In this document: positions 52,809-62,106 of the stretch, one piece after another
How the letters are laid out: every line of letters begins with the position of its first letter
Position numbering within the stretch: position 1 is the first letter of the stretch
Assembly (NCBI RefSeq): GCF_020009625.1
Contig: NZ_JAIHLP010000002.1
Coordinates: 806,001 to 870,000, forward strand
Direction: 5' to 3'
DNA: 64,000 nt
Source: Leifsonia poae
GTDB lineage: Bacteria; Actinomycetota; Actinomycetes; Actinomycetales; Microbacteriaceae
The notes under the pieces: generated by a model
Database searches by the model: none
What the model was told of the DNA's origin: nothing
What the model saw: the letters and a program-made list of their open reading frames with translations, nothing else
Translations under genes and position numbers: made by a program

Positions 52809-53904
52809 TGTAGTGCCCAGGGACGTTGTTTGATTTGGCATCCGTGACATGGCGAGAACCTCCGGGCCAGAGTGGGAGTTGCTTAGACACTCACTCGAAA
52901 CCTGGAGGTTCTCGTGTCTCACGGTAATGCGGCTTTGACGCCGCGGCAAAGGTTGCGTGTTGCGCGACTGATCATCGACGAGGGCTGGACCGTCGCTGCG
53001 GCGGCTGACTACTTCCGTGTTTCGTGGCCGACCGCCGCGAAATGGGCACGCCGCTACGTCGAACTCGGCCCGGAGGGGATGACAGATCGGTCCTCCCGCC
53101 CGCACGCGCATCCGAATCGGACCCCGCAGCTGCTGGTGAAGAAGATCGTGCATCTGCGGATCAAGAAACGCCTTGGTCCGGTGCAAATCGCTGGCCGGCT
53201 GGGGATGCCGGCGTCGACCGTTCACGCGGTTCTGGTGCGTTGCCGTCTCAACCGGCTCACCCATGTCGATGTGAAGACCGGGGAACCGGCCCGACGTTAC
53301 GAACACGACTACCCCGGATCGCTGATCCATGTCGATGTGAAGAAGCTCGGCAACATCCCCGACGGCGGCGGGTGGCGGTTCGTCGGCCGAGCCCAGGGCG
53401 ACAGGAATCGGGCGAAGACGCCGGGCAAAGACCGCAACCAGTACTACAACCCGAAGATGCGACACGCGTTCGTGCACACCGTGATCGATGACCATTCCCG
53501 CGTCGCCTACGCCGAGATCCACGACGACGAACGCGCTGAGACTGCGATCGGAGTCCTCCAACGGGCGACGTCCTGGTTCGCCGATCGTGGAGTCCGCGTC
53601 GAACGCGTCCTCTCCGACAACGGCTCCGCCTACCGCTCCCACGCCTGGCGACACGCCTGCACGGACCTCGGCATCCGCCCGAAGTTCACCCGCCCCTACC
53701 GGCCGCAAACGAACGGCAAAATCGAACGCTTCCACCGCACGATGAGCGACGGATGGGCATTCGCCCGCCACTACAACTCCGAGTCAGCCCGCCGCGCAGC
53801 CCTCCCCGCCTGGCTCCATCACTACAATCAACACCGACCCCACACCGCCACCGGAAAGCTCCCGCCCATCACCCGGCTATCGAGCAACCTACCTGGGCAC
53901 TACA
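52809..53904 (+). mobile_element. IS481-family insertion sequence, 1096 bp
   Basis: Terminal inverted repeats begin TGTAGTGCCCAGG at both ends (13 perfect bases; 22 of the first 26 match). The element is flanked by a 6-bp duplication GCTAGA (52803-52808 and 53905-53910), matching the NCTAGN target known for Bordetella IS481. It carries one intact transposase and no passenger gene. It splits an epimerase gene cleanly, so the insertion is probably recent. Confidence 0.95.
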
Positions 53905-53909
53905 GCTAG
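52914..53909 (+). CDS. IS481-family DDE transposase
   Basis: The 331-residue protein has an N-terminal helix-turn-helix (TPRQRLRVARLIIDEGWTV to TAAKWARRY, about residues 9-48) and a DDE integrase core: first Asp in HVDVKKLG (about 140), second in LSDNGSAY (about 233), Glu in NGKIERFHRT (about 269), which is the IS481 spacing. GTG start with TGGAGG upstream. The frame runs through the right inverted repeat, and the last codon and the TAG stop use bases of the duplicated target (GCTAGA). The gene looks intact. Confidence 0.95.
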   Translation: MSHGNAALTPRQRLRVARLIIDEGWTVAAAADYFRVSWPTAAKWARRYVELGPEGMTDRSSRPHAHPNRTPQLLVKKIVHLRIKKRLGPVQIAGRLGMPASTVHAVLVRCRLNRLTHVDVKTGEPARRYEHDYPGSLIHVDVKKLGNIPDGGGWRFVGRAQGDRNRAKTPGKDRNQYYNPKMRHAFVHTVIDDHSRVAYAEIHDDERAETAIGVLQRATSWFADRGVRVERVLSDNGSAYRSHAWRHACTDLGIRPKFTRPYRPQTNGKIERFHRTMSDGWAFARHYNSESARRAALPAWLHHYNQHRPHTATGKLPPITRLSSNLPGHYS

Positions 53910-54243
53910 ACGCGTACACGATGTTCCGGATGCCCGCGCGCCGGGCCGCCTGGAAGACGTTGAACGTCACGCGGATGTTGTTGTGGAAGGTCGCGACATC
54001 GCTCAGGATGCCCGGGGCCGGAATGGCGGCGAGGTGCACGATGGCGTCGAACCCGTCGTGCTTGTCTTCCACGCCGAGGATGGCGTCGATCGTCTGCCCG
54101 TAGTCGGTCAGGTCGACCCGCACGAATCCTGGACCGCGCTCTCCCGTCGAATCCAGATTGACGACCTCGTTGCCCGCCGCCGCGAGTTCGCGCACAACCG
54201 TGCGCCCGAGCTTTCCTGATCCACCGGTGACCGCGATTCGCAT
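53905..54243 (-). pseudogene. NAD-dependent epimerase/dehydratase, N-terminal fragment
   Basis: Encodes the Rossmann half: MRIAVTGGSGKLGRTVVREL with the GXXGXXG dinucleotide site (about residues 7-13), DLTDYGQTIDAI, DAIVHLAAIPAPG and NIVYASS with the catalytic Ser region. Translation from the ATG at 54243 would run into the IS element and stop within it after about 124 residues. Together with 52296-52808 it forms one gene of 281 residues. Substrate cannot be told; the family acts on nucleotide sugars or uronic acids. Confidence 0.9.
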
Positions 54244-54292
54244 GGCGTCAGTCTACGGACCCGCGCCGACAGCTGTGACCGGTCTCGTGCTG

Positions 54293-54784
54293 CTAGAACC
54301 AGTCGCTCTCGCGAACCTGCTTCATCGCTTCGCGGCGACTCTCCTTGTCGAGCCGGTCGAGGTAGAGCGTGCCATCGAGGTGGTCGGTCTCGTGCTGCAG
54401 CGCCTGCGCCATGACGCCGGTGCCGGAGAGCTCGATCGCGTTTCCGTCGAGGTCGGTTCCGGTCACGCGGGCGAACGGGTACCGCGCCGTCTTGAACCAG
54501 AGCCCGGGAACCGAAAGGCAGCCTTCGTCGACCAGCTCCGGCTCCCCCGACACCTCAGCGAGCACCGGGTTGAGGATGTAGCCGACATCGCCGTCGACGT
54601 TGTAGCTGAACGCGCGCAGGTTCACACCGATCTGCGGAGCGGCGACGCCGGCCCGCCCCGGGGGAAGCACGCTGTCGATCAGGTCGTCGACGAGGCCGCG
54701 CACGCCGTCGTCGATCGCCCCGACGGGTGCGGAGACGGTCTTCAGCACGGGGTCGCCGAACAGGCGGATCTGTCGTTCGGTCAC
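54293..54784 (-). CDS. def: Peptide deformylase
   Basis: Removes the formyl group from new proteins. The 163-residue enzyme has all three metal-site motifs: GVAAPQIGV (about residues 46-54), EGCLSVPG (about 88-95) and QHETDHLDG (about 130-138, HEXDH). GAGGAG precedes the GTG start. It lies downstream of the MinD-like gene on the same strand. Confidence 0.95.
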   Translation of the reverse strand: MTERQIRLFGDPVLKTVSAPVGAIDDGVRGLVDDLIDSVLPPGRAGVAAPQIGVNLRAFSYNVDGDVGYILNPVLAEVSGEPELVDEGCLSVPGLWFKTARYPFARVTGTDLDGNAIELSGTGVMAQALQHETDHLDGTLYLDRLDKESRREAMKQVRESDWF

Positions 54785-54837
54785 AGCACTCTCCTCGGAT
54801 GCTCCGCCCGGCCGGGCGGCGGTGTTTCGGGCGGCGC

Positions 54838-56133
54838 TCAGCCGCGGTTGGTCGGCAGACCCTCGACGACCAGTGCCGCGAGCGTGCGCGCGGACTGTTT
54901 CGTCAGGGGCTTCAAGTCTTTGTACGAGACGACGGAGCCGGCCGCCAGCTGGGGGTCGTAAGGGATTCGCACCACCTCACGCACCCGCGAACGGAAGTGC
55001 GACTCGATCTCGTCGAGCTTGACGAGGTTGGTGCCCTGGGTCGCCGTGTTCAGCGCAACGATCGCATTGCGCACCAGGTCGCCGTATCCGTTCGCCTCCA
55101 ACCAGGTGAGCGTCTCGGAGGCCAGGCGCGCCTCGTCGACGCTGCCGCCGGAGACGATGACGACAGAGTCGGCCCGCTGCAGGGTGGCCCGCATCACCGA
55201 GTGCACGATTCCCGTGCCGCAATCGGTGAGCACGATCGAGTAGAACCTCGCCGTGAGGTCGGCGACGACGTTGTAGTCGTTCTCGTCGAACGCTTCGGAG
55301 AGCAGAGGGTCGGTGTCAGAGGCGAGGATGTCGAGGCGGGTCTCGTCGCGCGAGACGAGGGCCGAGAAGTCGGTGAAGCCGCCGATGCTCGGGGCCTTCT
55401 GCACCACATCCCGAACGGTCGCCCTGGTCTGTTTGGTGACGCGCTCGGAGAGGGTTCCACGGTCGGGGTTGGCGTCGATGGCCACGATGCGGTCTTCGCG
55501 CGCGTCGGCCAGCGCCATGCCGAGCAGGGTCGTGACGGTCGTCTTGCCGACGCCGCCCTTGCGGGTGAGCACCGGCACGAACCGAGTGCCGCCTTCGAAC
55601 GCCTTCTGGATGCGGTGGTCGAGCTCTTTGCGCGCCCGCACCTTGGCGGAATCGCCGAGATTCACCGTGTGGAAGGTGACTCCGTAGACGAATCGCTGCC
55701 AGCCGCCTTCCGGGCCGGGCCGGGTCTTGCGGTTCACCTCGAGGAGGCGGTCGGCGGTGAGCATGGCCGCCGGCTCCGGCTGCTGCGAGTGTTCGCCGCG
55801 GAGGCGGTCGCGGCGGGACTGGCTGAAGGGGTCGGAACCGGGAAGCGGCGGGATCTCCGGCTCGTCATGCTGCTGGGTGGCCGTCGGCCCCGTGGCGAGA
55901 CGGGAGGCGACGATGGCGACCGACATCGTGTTCGGCTCGGTCGGCGACGCGACGAACCCGGGGTTCACCGGCACGTCGTCGATGGCGACCGCCACTTCGT
56001 CTTCCGGCGCCTCCGGTGCGGGTGCGGGCGGCAGGTCGACGACGATGCTGAGGTTCTCGGGTACCGAGATCGTCAGATCGCTCTCCGTCGTCGCGAGATC
56101 GCCCGCCTCGCTCTTGTCCGGCTTGTCTGCCAC
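54838..56133 (-). CDS. MinD/ParA-family P-loop ATPase
   Basis: A 431-residue protein with a disordered acidic/Pro-rich N-terminal region (1 to about 160) and a C-terminal deviant Walker ATPase: [20 protein letters not shown] (about 196-215), [35 protein letters not shown] and [16 protein letters not shown]. This long-N-terminus form resembles the MinD/ParA-like proteins found with ESX/type VII genes and as orphans in actinomycetes. No ESX gene is nearby, so its partner is unknown. GTG start with AAGGAG nine bases upstream. Confidence 0.85.
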   Translation of the reverse strand: MADKPDKSEAGDLATTESDLTISVPENLSIVVDLPPAPAPEAPEDEVAVAIDDVPVNPGFVASPTEPNTMSVAIVASRLATGPTATQQHDEPEIPPLPGSDPFSQSRRDRLRGEHSQQPEPAAMLTADRLLEVNRKTRPGPEGGWQRFVYGVTFHTVNLGDSAKVRARKELDHRIQKAFEGGTRFVPVLTRKGGVGKTTVTTLLGMALADAREDRIVAIDANPDRGTLSERVTKQTRATVRDVVQKAPSIGGFTDFSALVSRDETRLDILASDTDPLLSEAFDENDYNVVADLTARFYSIVLTDCGTGIVHSVMRATLQRADSVVIVSGGSVDEARLASETLTWLEANGYGDLVRNAIVALNTATQGTNLVKLDEIESHFRSRVREVVRIPYDPQLAAGSVVSYKDLKPLTKQSARTLAALVVEGLPTNRG

Positions 56134-56237
56134 GGAAGTCGTCTCCTTCTGCCGCTGGTGCGAGCGACTGAGACAGTTTAGCGGGCTGCGACCGGCCCAC
56201 CATCGCCGCCGGGCACCAAATGCCCGCAGAGACGCGA

Positions 56238-56266
56238 CAGGGCCGCCGAACGAATCGGCGGCCCTG
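56238..56266 (-). terminator. Terminator after pyc
   Basis: CAGGGCCGCCGA pairs with TCGGCGGCCCTG around a five-base loop, 12 bases beyond the pyc stop. Confidence 0.85.
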
Positions 56267-56278
56267 CTCTCGCGTCGG

Positions 56279-59200
56279 CTACGCGGACGGAGTGATCACC
56301 ACGAGCAGATCACCGGCGTCCACCTGCTGGGTCTTCGGGATGGCGAGGCGCTCGATCGTGCCGGCGATGGGGGCGGTGATGGCCGCCTCCATCTTCATCG
56401 CCTCGATCGAGGCGACGGACTGCCCGGCCGCGACGGTGTCTCCGACCCCCAGCTGCAGGGTCACGACACCGGAGAACGGCGCAGCCACCTGACCAGGTTT
56501 CGCCGAATCGGCCTTCTCTGCCGTCTTGGCCTCCACCACGATGCCTCGGTCGCGCACGAACACCGGCCGGAGCTGGCCGTTCAGGGTGGTCATGACGGTG
56601 CGCATGCCCTTGTCGTCGGCCTCGCCGATCGCCTCGAGCCCGATGTAGAGGCGCACGCCCTTGTCGATCTCGATCACGTGCTCCGTGCCCTGCTTGAGGC
56701 CGTACAGGTAGTCGATCGAATCCACCACGGAGAGGTCACCGAACAGTTCGCGGATCTGTTCGAAGATCCGTGTCGGGGCCGGGAAGAGCAGCCGGTTCAG
56801 AGTTGCACGCCGCTCGGCGCTCGTGCCCTCCAGCGCTTTCGCGTCGTCGCTGTTCAGATCTTCGACGCCGACCTTGACCGTCTTGCCCGCCAGCACCTTG
56901 CTGCGGAACGGTTCGGGCCAGCCGCCGGGAAGCTCGCCGAGCTCGCCGGCCATGAACCCGACGACCGAGTCCGGGATGTCGTAGTTCTGCGGGTTCTCGG
57001 CGAAGTCGAGCGGGTCGGCGTGCACGGCGGCGAGGTGCAGGGCGAGATCGCCGACCACCTTCGACGACGGTGTGACCTTGGGGATGCGGCCGAGGATCTT
57101 GTTCGCCGCGGCGTACATGTCTTCGACGAGCTCGAAATCTTCGGCGAGCCCGAGCGCCTTCGCCTGCTGGCGCAGATTGGAGAGCTGGCCGCCGGGGATC
57201 TCGTGCTTGTACACGCGTCCGGTCGGGCCGGGCAGACCGGACTCGAACGGCTTGTAGACGTGGCGGACGGCCTCCCAGTACGGCTCGAGGTCGTTGACCG
57301 CGTCCAGCGAGATGCCGGTGTCGCGCTCGGTGTGGGCGAGGGCGGCGACGAGGGCGGATGCGCTCGGCTGGCTCGTCGTGCCGGCCATCGGCGCGCTCGC
57401 CACGTCGACCGCGTCGGCGCCGGCGCGGCTCGCGGCGAGAAGCGTCGCGAGCTGGCCTCCCGGAGTGTCGTGCGTGTGCACGTGCACCGGGAGGTCGAAC
57501 CGCTCGCGGAACGCCGTGACGAGTTTCTCCGCCGCCGACGGCCGCAGCAGGCCGGCCATGTCTTTGATCGCGAGGATGTGCGCGCCGGACTCCACGATCT
57601 GTTCGGCGAGGCGCAGGTAGTAGTCGAGCGTGTAGAGGTCCTCGGCCGGGTCGAGGAGGTCGCCGGTGTAGCAAACGGCCACCTCGGCCACGGCTGTTCC
57701 GGTGGCGAGCACCGACTCGATCGCGGGGCGCATCTGCGAGACATCGTTGAGCGCGTCGAAGATGCGGAAGATGTCGACGCCGGTGGCGGCGGCCTCCCGC
57801 ACGAACGCGTCCGTCACGGCGGTGGGGTACGGCGTGTACCCGACCGTATTGCGGCCGCGCAGCAGCATCTGGATGTTGATGTTCGGCAAGGCCTCCCGCA
57901 GGGCGGCAAGGCGGTCCCAGGGGTCTTCGCCGAGGAAGCGGAGGGCGACATCGTATGTCGCGCCGCCCCAGGCCTCGACCGAGAGCAGTTCCGGGGTCAT
58001 CCGGGCCACGTACGGCGCGACGGCGAGCAGGTCGCGCGTGCGCACCCGGGTGGCGAGCAGCGACTGGTGGGCGTCGCGGAACGTGGTCTCGGTGACGGCC
58101 AGGGCGGTCTGCTGACGCAGCGCAGCGGCGAAACCGGCCGGACCGAGCTCGAGCAGTCTCTGCCGCGAACCCGCGGGAGCCGGCGTCGAGAGGTCGAGCT
58201 TCGGCAGCTTGTCCACCGGCGCGTGCGTCTCGGGACGAGGACCGTTCGGCAGGTTGACGGTCACATCCGCCAACCAGTTGAGCATCTTGGTGCCGCGGTC
58301 TTTGGAGGCGCGGCCCTTGAACAGCTCCGGCCGCTCCTCGATGAAGGAGGTGCTGACGTTGCCGGCGATGAAGTCGGGGTCGTCGAGCACGGCCTGCAGG
58401 AACGGGATGTTGGTGGCGACGCCGCGGATGCGGAACTCGGCGAGGCCCCGGCGCGCCCGGCTCACGGCGGCCGCGAAGTCGCGGCCGCGGCAGGTCATCT
58501 TGGCCAGCATCGAGTCGAAGTGCGGGCTGATCTGCGCGCCCGGGTTGATGGTTCCGCCGTCGAGGCGGATGCCACCGCCGCCCGGCGAGCGGTAGGTGGT
58601 GATCTTGCCGGTGTCGGGGCGGAAGCCAGCGGTCGGGTCTTCGGTGGTGATGCGGCACTGGAGTGCGGCGCCGCGGATGTGGACCGTCTCCTGGCTGAGA
58701 CCGAGCTCGGCGAGAGTCTCACCGGCGGCGATGCGCATCTGCGACTGCACGAGGTCGACGTCGGTGATCTCCTCGGTGACCGTGTGTTCGACCTGGATGC
58801 GCGGGTTCATCTCGATGAAGACGTGCTCGCCCGCGCGCTCCCCGGCGGTGTCGAGCAGGAACTCGACGGTTCCGGCGTTCTCGTAGCCGATCGACTTCGC
58901 GAACGCGATCGCATCGGCGTAGAGGGCCTGACGCACGTCCTCGGAGAGGTTCGGCGCCGGCGCGATCTCGATGACCTTCTGGTGGCGACGCTGCACCGAG
59001 CAGTCCCGCTCGAAGAGGTGCATCGTCGCGCCGGTCGAGTCTGCGAGTATTTGCACCTCGATGTGACGGGGCCGCAGCACGGCCTGCTCCAGGAACATCG
59101 TCGGATCGCCGAAGGCGCTGTCGGCCTCGCGCATCGCCTCTTCGAGCGCCGAGCGCAGATCGTCTTTGGTGTTGACCCGGCGCATCCCCCGGCCACCGCC

Positions 59201-59686
59201 ACCGGCGACGGCCTTGGCGAAGATCGGGAATCCGACCTCGTCGGCCTGCGAGATGAGCAGATCGATGTCTTTCGACGGCGGAGTGGACTTCAGCACCGGC
59301 ACGCCCGCGGCGATCGCGTGCTCCTTGGCGGTGACCTTGTTCCCTGCCATCTCGAGCACTCGCGACGGCGGACCGATGAAGGTGATGCCGGCCTCGCGTG
59401 CCGCCTCGGCCAGCTCCGGGTTCTCTGAGAGAAAGCCGTAGCCGGGGTAGATGGCATCGGCGCCGCACTCCAGCGCGACGCGGATGATCTCTTTCACGTC
59501 GAGGTACGCGCGCACAGGATGCCCGGGCTCGCCGATCTGATAAGCCTCGTCGGCCTTCAGACGGTGCATCGAGTTGCGGTCCTCATAGGGAAAGACGGCG
59601 ACCGTCTGAGCGCCCAGTTCGTAGGCGGCCCGGAAGGCTCGGATGGCGATTTCACCACGATTGGCAACGAGGATCTTACGGAACAT
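56279..59686 (-). CDS. pyc: Pyruvate carboxylase
   Basis: Biotin enzyme converting pyruvate to oxaloacetate. From ATG 59686 (GAAAGG upstream) it is 1135 residues with domains in the usual order: biotin carboxylase (MFRKILVANRGEIAIRAFR to about 450, with GGGGRGMRRV), carboxyltransferase (about 530-800, with FRDAHQSLLATRVRT and HTHDTPGGQLATLL), conserved allosteric segment and biotinyl domain with the biotinylated lysine in ASIEAMKMEAAI (about 1095-1106). Confidence 0.98.
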   Translation of the reverse strand: MFRKILVANRGEIAIRAFRAAYELGAQTVAVFPYEDRNSMHRLKADEAYQIGEPGHPVRAYLDVKEIIRVALECGADAIYPGYGFLSENPELAEAAREAGITFIGPPSRVLEMAGNKVTAKEHAIAAGVPVLKSTPPSKDIDLLISQADEVGFPIFAKAVAGGGGRGMRRVNTKDDLRSALEEAMREADSAFGDPTMFLEQAVLRPRHIEVQILADSTGATMHLFERDCSVQRRHQKVIEIAPAPNLSEDVRQALYADAIAFAKSIGYENAGTVEFLLDTAGERAGEHVFIEMNPRIQVEHTVTEEITDVDLVQSQMRIAAGETLAELGLSQETVHIRGAALQCRITTEDPTAGFRPDTGKITTYRSPGGGGIRLDGGTINPGAQISPHFDSMLAKMTCRGRDFAAAVSRARRGLAEFRIRGVATNIPFLQAVLDDPDFIAGNVSTSFIEERPELFKGRASKDRGTKMLNWLADVTVNLPNGPRPETHAPVDKLPKLDLSTPAPAGSRQRLLELGPAGFAAALRQQTALAVTETTFRDAHQSLLATRVRTRDLLAVAPYVARMTPELLSVEAWGGATYDVALRFLGEDPWDRLAALREALPNINIQMLLRGRNTVGYTPYPTAVTDAFVREAAATGVDIFRIFDALNDVSQMRPAIESVLATGTAVAEVAVCYTGDLLDPAEDLYTLDYYLRLAEQIVESGAHILAIKDMAGLLRPSAAEKLVTAFRERFDLPVHVHTHDTPGGQLATLLAASRAGADAVDVASAPMAGTTSQPSASALVAALAHTERDTGISLDAVNDLEPYWEAVRHVYKPFESGLPGPTGRVYKHEIPGGQLSNLRQQAKALGLAEDFELVEDMYAAANKILGRIPKVTPSSKVVGDLALHLAAVHADPLDFAENPQNYDIPDSVVGFMAGELGELPGGWPEPFRSKVLAGKTVKVGVEDLNSDDAKALEGTSAERRATLNRLLFPAPTRIFEQIRELFGDLSVVDSIDYLYGLKQGTEHVIEIDKGVRLYIGLEAIGEADDKGMRTVMTTLNGQLRPVFVRDRGIVVEAKTAEKADSAKPGQVAAPFSGVVTLQLGVGDTVAAGQSVASIEAMKMEAAITAPIAGTIERLAIPKTQQVDAGDLLVVITPSA

Positions 59687-59760
59687 TGGGACCTTTCGAG
59701 CAGGGGGCCACGCCACACAGCAAACGGTTAGGTTCTCTAAGACTAGTGAAGGTAACGTAG

Positions 59761-60572
59761 TTGCTTGTGCACGTACTCAGCGTTAGTTCCCTCAAAGGTG
59801 GTGTCGGTAAGACCACGGTGACGCTGGGCCTGGCTTCCGCGGCGTTCGCCAAAGGTCTCCGCACTCTCGTGGTCGATCTCGACCCGCAGTCCGATGTCTC
59901 GACCGGGATGGACATTCAGGTTGCCGGCCATCTGAATGTCGCCGATGTGCTCGCCTCCCCAAGGAGAAGATCGTCCGCGCGGCGATCGCCCCCAGCGGAT
60001 GGACGAAGGGCCGCACAGGCAAGATCGATGTGATGATCGGTAGTCCGTCGGCGATCAACTTCGACGGGCCGCACCCGAGCATCCGTGACATCTGGAAGCT
60101 CGAAGAAGCACTGGCGAACGTGGAGCACGATTACGAGCTCGTGCTCATCGACTGCGCTCCGTCGCTGAACGCGCTCACGCGCACGGCGTGGGCCGCGAGC
60201 GACCGCGTGGCGGTCGTGACCGAACCGGGGCTGTTCTCGGTGGCCGCCGCCGATCGCGCGCTGCGGGCCATCGAAGAGATCCGCCGCGGCCTCTCCCCCC
60301 GGCTCCAGCCGCTCGGCATCATCGTCAACCGCGCCCGCGTGCAGTCACTGGAACACCAGTTCCGCATCAAGGAGCTGCGCGACATGTTCGGTCCGCTGGT
60401 GCTCAGCCCGCAATTGCCGGAGCGCACCTCGTTGCAGCAGGCACAGGGCGCGGCCAAACCGCTGCACGTCTGGCCGGGCGAGAGCGCCCAGGAGATGGCG
60501 CACAATTTCGACATGCTGCTCGAACGGGTTCTCCGAACGGCACGCATCGGCGAATACGCCACCGCCCCGTAA
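59761..60572 (+). pseudogene. ParA/Soj-family ATPase with a one-base frameshift
   Basis: Two overlapping frames encode one ParA-like protein. The first (TTG 59761, GAAGG eight bases upstream) has [20 protein letters not shown] and VVDLDPQSDVSTGM and stays homologous up to LNVADVLAS. The second holds DVMIGSPSAINFDG, YELVLIDCAPSLNALTRTAW and the C-terminus to 60572. Adding one C to the CCCC run at 59957-59960 would join them as DVLASPKEKIVRAAIAPSG. The joined protein would be about 270 residues. It may be a true mutation or a homopolymer sequencing error; apart from this it looks intact. Confidence 0.85.
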
Positions 60573-60596
60573 CCCGCGCCACGCTCGATCCGCCGC

Positions 60597-60626
60597 CCCC
60601 GCGCCTCTGCGCCCCGCGCCTCTGCG
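60597..60626. repeat. 15-bp tandem duplication downstream of parA
   Basis: CCCCGCGCCTCTGCG occurs twice head to tail in the 166-base gap between parA and the MerR gene, followed by a partial third copy. It encodes nothing recognisable. Confidence 0.8.
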
Positions 60627-60686
60627 CCCCCGCAACCGCCCAGTGCGCACGAACTCCCCTACGAGTACGTCCAAAAGACGGCGAAA

Positions 60687-60723
60687 ACCGTCGAGTACGC
60701 AGACAGTTCGTGTACTCGACGGT
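60687..60723. terminator. Bidirectional hairpin between parA and the MerR gene
   Basis: ACCGTCGAGTAC pairs with GTACTCGACGGT across 13 bases, between two convergent genes. Nearby short segments (ACGAACT and AGTTCGT) add further inverted symmetry around it. Confidence 0.65.
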
Positions 60724-60738
60724 GCGGGAGCCGAGGGG

Positions 60739-61287
60739 TCAGGAGGCCTTGACGGCGCGGCGGGCGGCGAGCTCGTCCATCGGGTCGACGGTCTGCGTGT
60801 CGAGTTCGACGAGGGAGGACTCCACCTCACGGAGGACCTTGCCGACAGCGATACCGAACACGCCCTGACCGCGGCTGACGAGGTCGATGACCTCATCGTT
60901 CGAGGTGCAGAGGTAGACGCTCGCGCCATCGCTCATCAGCGTGGTCTGGGCGAGGTCGTTCACGCCCGCTTCGCGAAGCTGGTTCACAGCCGTGCGGATC
61001 TGCTGGAGCGAGATGCCGGTGTCGAGGAGGCGCTTGACGAGCTTGAGCACGAGGATGTCGCGGAAGCCGTAGAGACGTTGCGAACCCGAGCCGGCCGCGC
61101 CGCGCACAGTGGGTTCGACGAGACCGGTGCGTGCCCAATAGTCGAGCTGACGGTAGCTGATGCCGGCCGCGCGTGCGGCGACCGCGCCACGATAGCCGCT
61201 CGAGTCGTCCATCTCCGGCAGACCGTCGGTGAAGAGCAACCCCAGATCGTACCGGGGCGTGTCGTTGTCACGACTCAGTTCACTCAT
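60739..61287 (-). CDS. MerR-family transcriptional regulator (Rv1830-like)
   Basis: The 182-residue protein has the MerR DNA-binding domain (YRGAVAARAAGISYRQLDYW and SQRLYGFRDILVLKLVKRLLD, about residues 32-95) and a short effector/coiled region (VNQLREAGVNDLAQ), then ASVYLCTSNDEVIDLVSRGQG. No metal-binding cysteines are visible. It is the last gene of pgsA-garA-ftsR-merR, matching the Rv1826-Rv1830 neighbourhood except that the nuclease gene Rv1829 is missing. Target genes unknown. Confidence 0.85.
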   Translation of the reverse strand: MSELSRDNDTPRYDLGLLFTDGLPEMDDSSGYRGAVAARAAGISYRQLDYWARTGLVEPTVRGAAGSGSQRLYGFRDILVLKLVKRLLDTGISLQQIRTAVNQLREAGVNDLAQTTLMSDGASVYLCTSNDEVIDLVSRGQGVFGIAVGKVLREVESSLVELDTQTVDPMDELAARRAVKAS

Positions 61288-61416
61288 GTGTTTGCCTCTC
61301 GCCCCACAGATGGATCGCGTTCGTTCGACGACGCTTCATCAACGGTACCCACGCCGAGGGCCGCGGGCAACGACATTCGCCGTTTCGGCTCGGCGTGTCG
61401 AAAGCACGGGGCTCGA

Positions 61417-62106
61417 TCACGACGGAAGCCGACCGAGGGCCGACCGGATGATGCTGCCGCGCACGACGTCGAGCTGCCCCGAGATCTCCCGGGCGAGCTC
61501 CGCTGTCTTCGCCCGGCTCGACACGTCATTGCGGCGCGCGATCGGAACGAGAGCGGTCTCGATCAGGCCGAGTTCGCGCTCGGCAGCAGCACGGAAACCG
61601 CGGAGATGCCGCGGCTCGATGCCGTTGCGCTGCAATTCGACGAGCGCCTTGAGGACGGCGAGGGACTCCTCGCCGAAAACCTCGGCCGGCGCGATGACAG
61701 AAGCCGTGACGGCATCGCGGAGCAGTTCGGCGCTCGCGCCGGCCTCCCGCAGCAACTCGACGCGCTTGAACCGCCGACCGCTCGGGAGCATCGACGGCCC
61801 GGATGCGCTCCCCGGCAGCGCCGGGCTGAGGCCCGCGTCGAGGTCGGTGAGGTAGGTCTTGATGACCTTCAGCGGAAGGTAGTGGTCGCGCTGCATCCCG
61901 AGGATCACGCGCAGCCGCTCGAGGTCGGCCGCAGAGAACTTGCGGTAGCCGGAGGCGGTGCGTGCCGGCGTGATCAGCCCTCGCTCTTCGAGGAAGCGCA
62001 GCTTCGACGAAGAGAGGTCGGGGAACTCGGGCGTCAGTCGCGCGAGGACCTGCCCGATGCTGAGCAGGGCGGGAGCGGCCTGGGCTCGTGCCGCTTGCCG
62101 TGCCAC
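61417..62106 (-). CDS. ftsR: MerR-family regulator, FtsR-like
   Basis: Homologue of Rv1828 and corynebacterial FtsR, an activator of ftsZ. The 229-residue protein has a winged-helix MerR domain (LSIGQVLARLTPEFPDLSSSKLRFLEERGLITPART, about residues 15-50; SGYRKFSAADLERLRVIL) and the family segment GMQRDHYLPLKVIKTYL (about 70-86). The GTG start overlaps the garA stop by one base. Its link to ftsZ here is by homology; the ftsZ promoter lies 36 kb away in the window. Confidence 0.85.
   Translation of the reverse strand: MARQAARAQAAPALLSIGQVLARLTPEFPDLSSSKLRFLEERGLITPARTASGYRKFSAADLERLRVILGMQRDHYLPLKVIKTYLTDLDAGLSPALPGSASGPSMLPSGRRFKRVELLREAGASAELLRDAVTASVIAPAEVFGEESLAVLKALVELQRNGIEPRHLRGFRAAAERELGLIETALVPIARRNDVSSRAKTAELAREISGQLDVVRGSIIRSALGRLPS

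Noticed and set aside
52809..53771. Minus-strand frame continuing the epimerase through the IS element (491 codons)
   Set aside because: The upstream 320 codons are antisense to the transposase, with no homology; the real continuation is the fragment at 53905-54243.
55727..59428. A 1233-codon open frame on the plus strand opposite pyc and the MinD-like gene
   Set aside because: The opposite strand encodes a full pyruvate carboxylase with biotin site and all domains. The plus-strand frame is rich in Arg, Glu, Asp and Gly without any family motif, as expected for antisense frames in GC-rich DNA.
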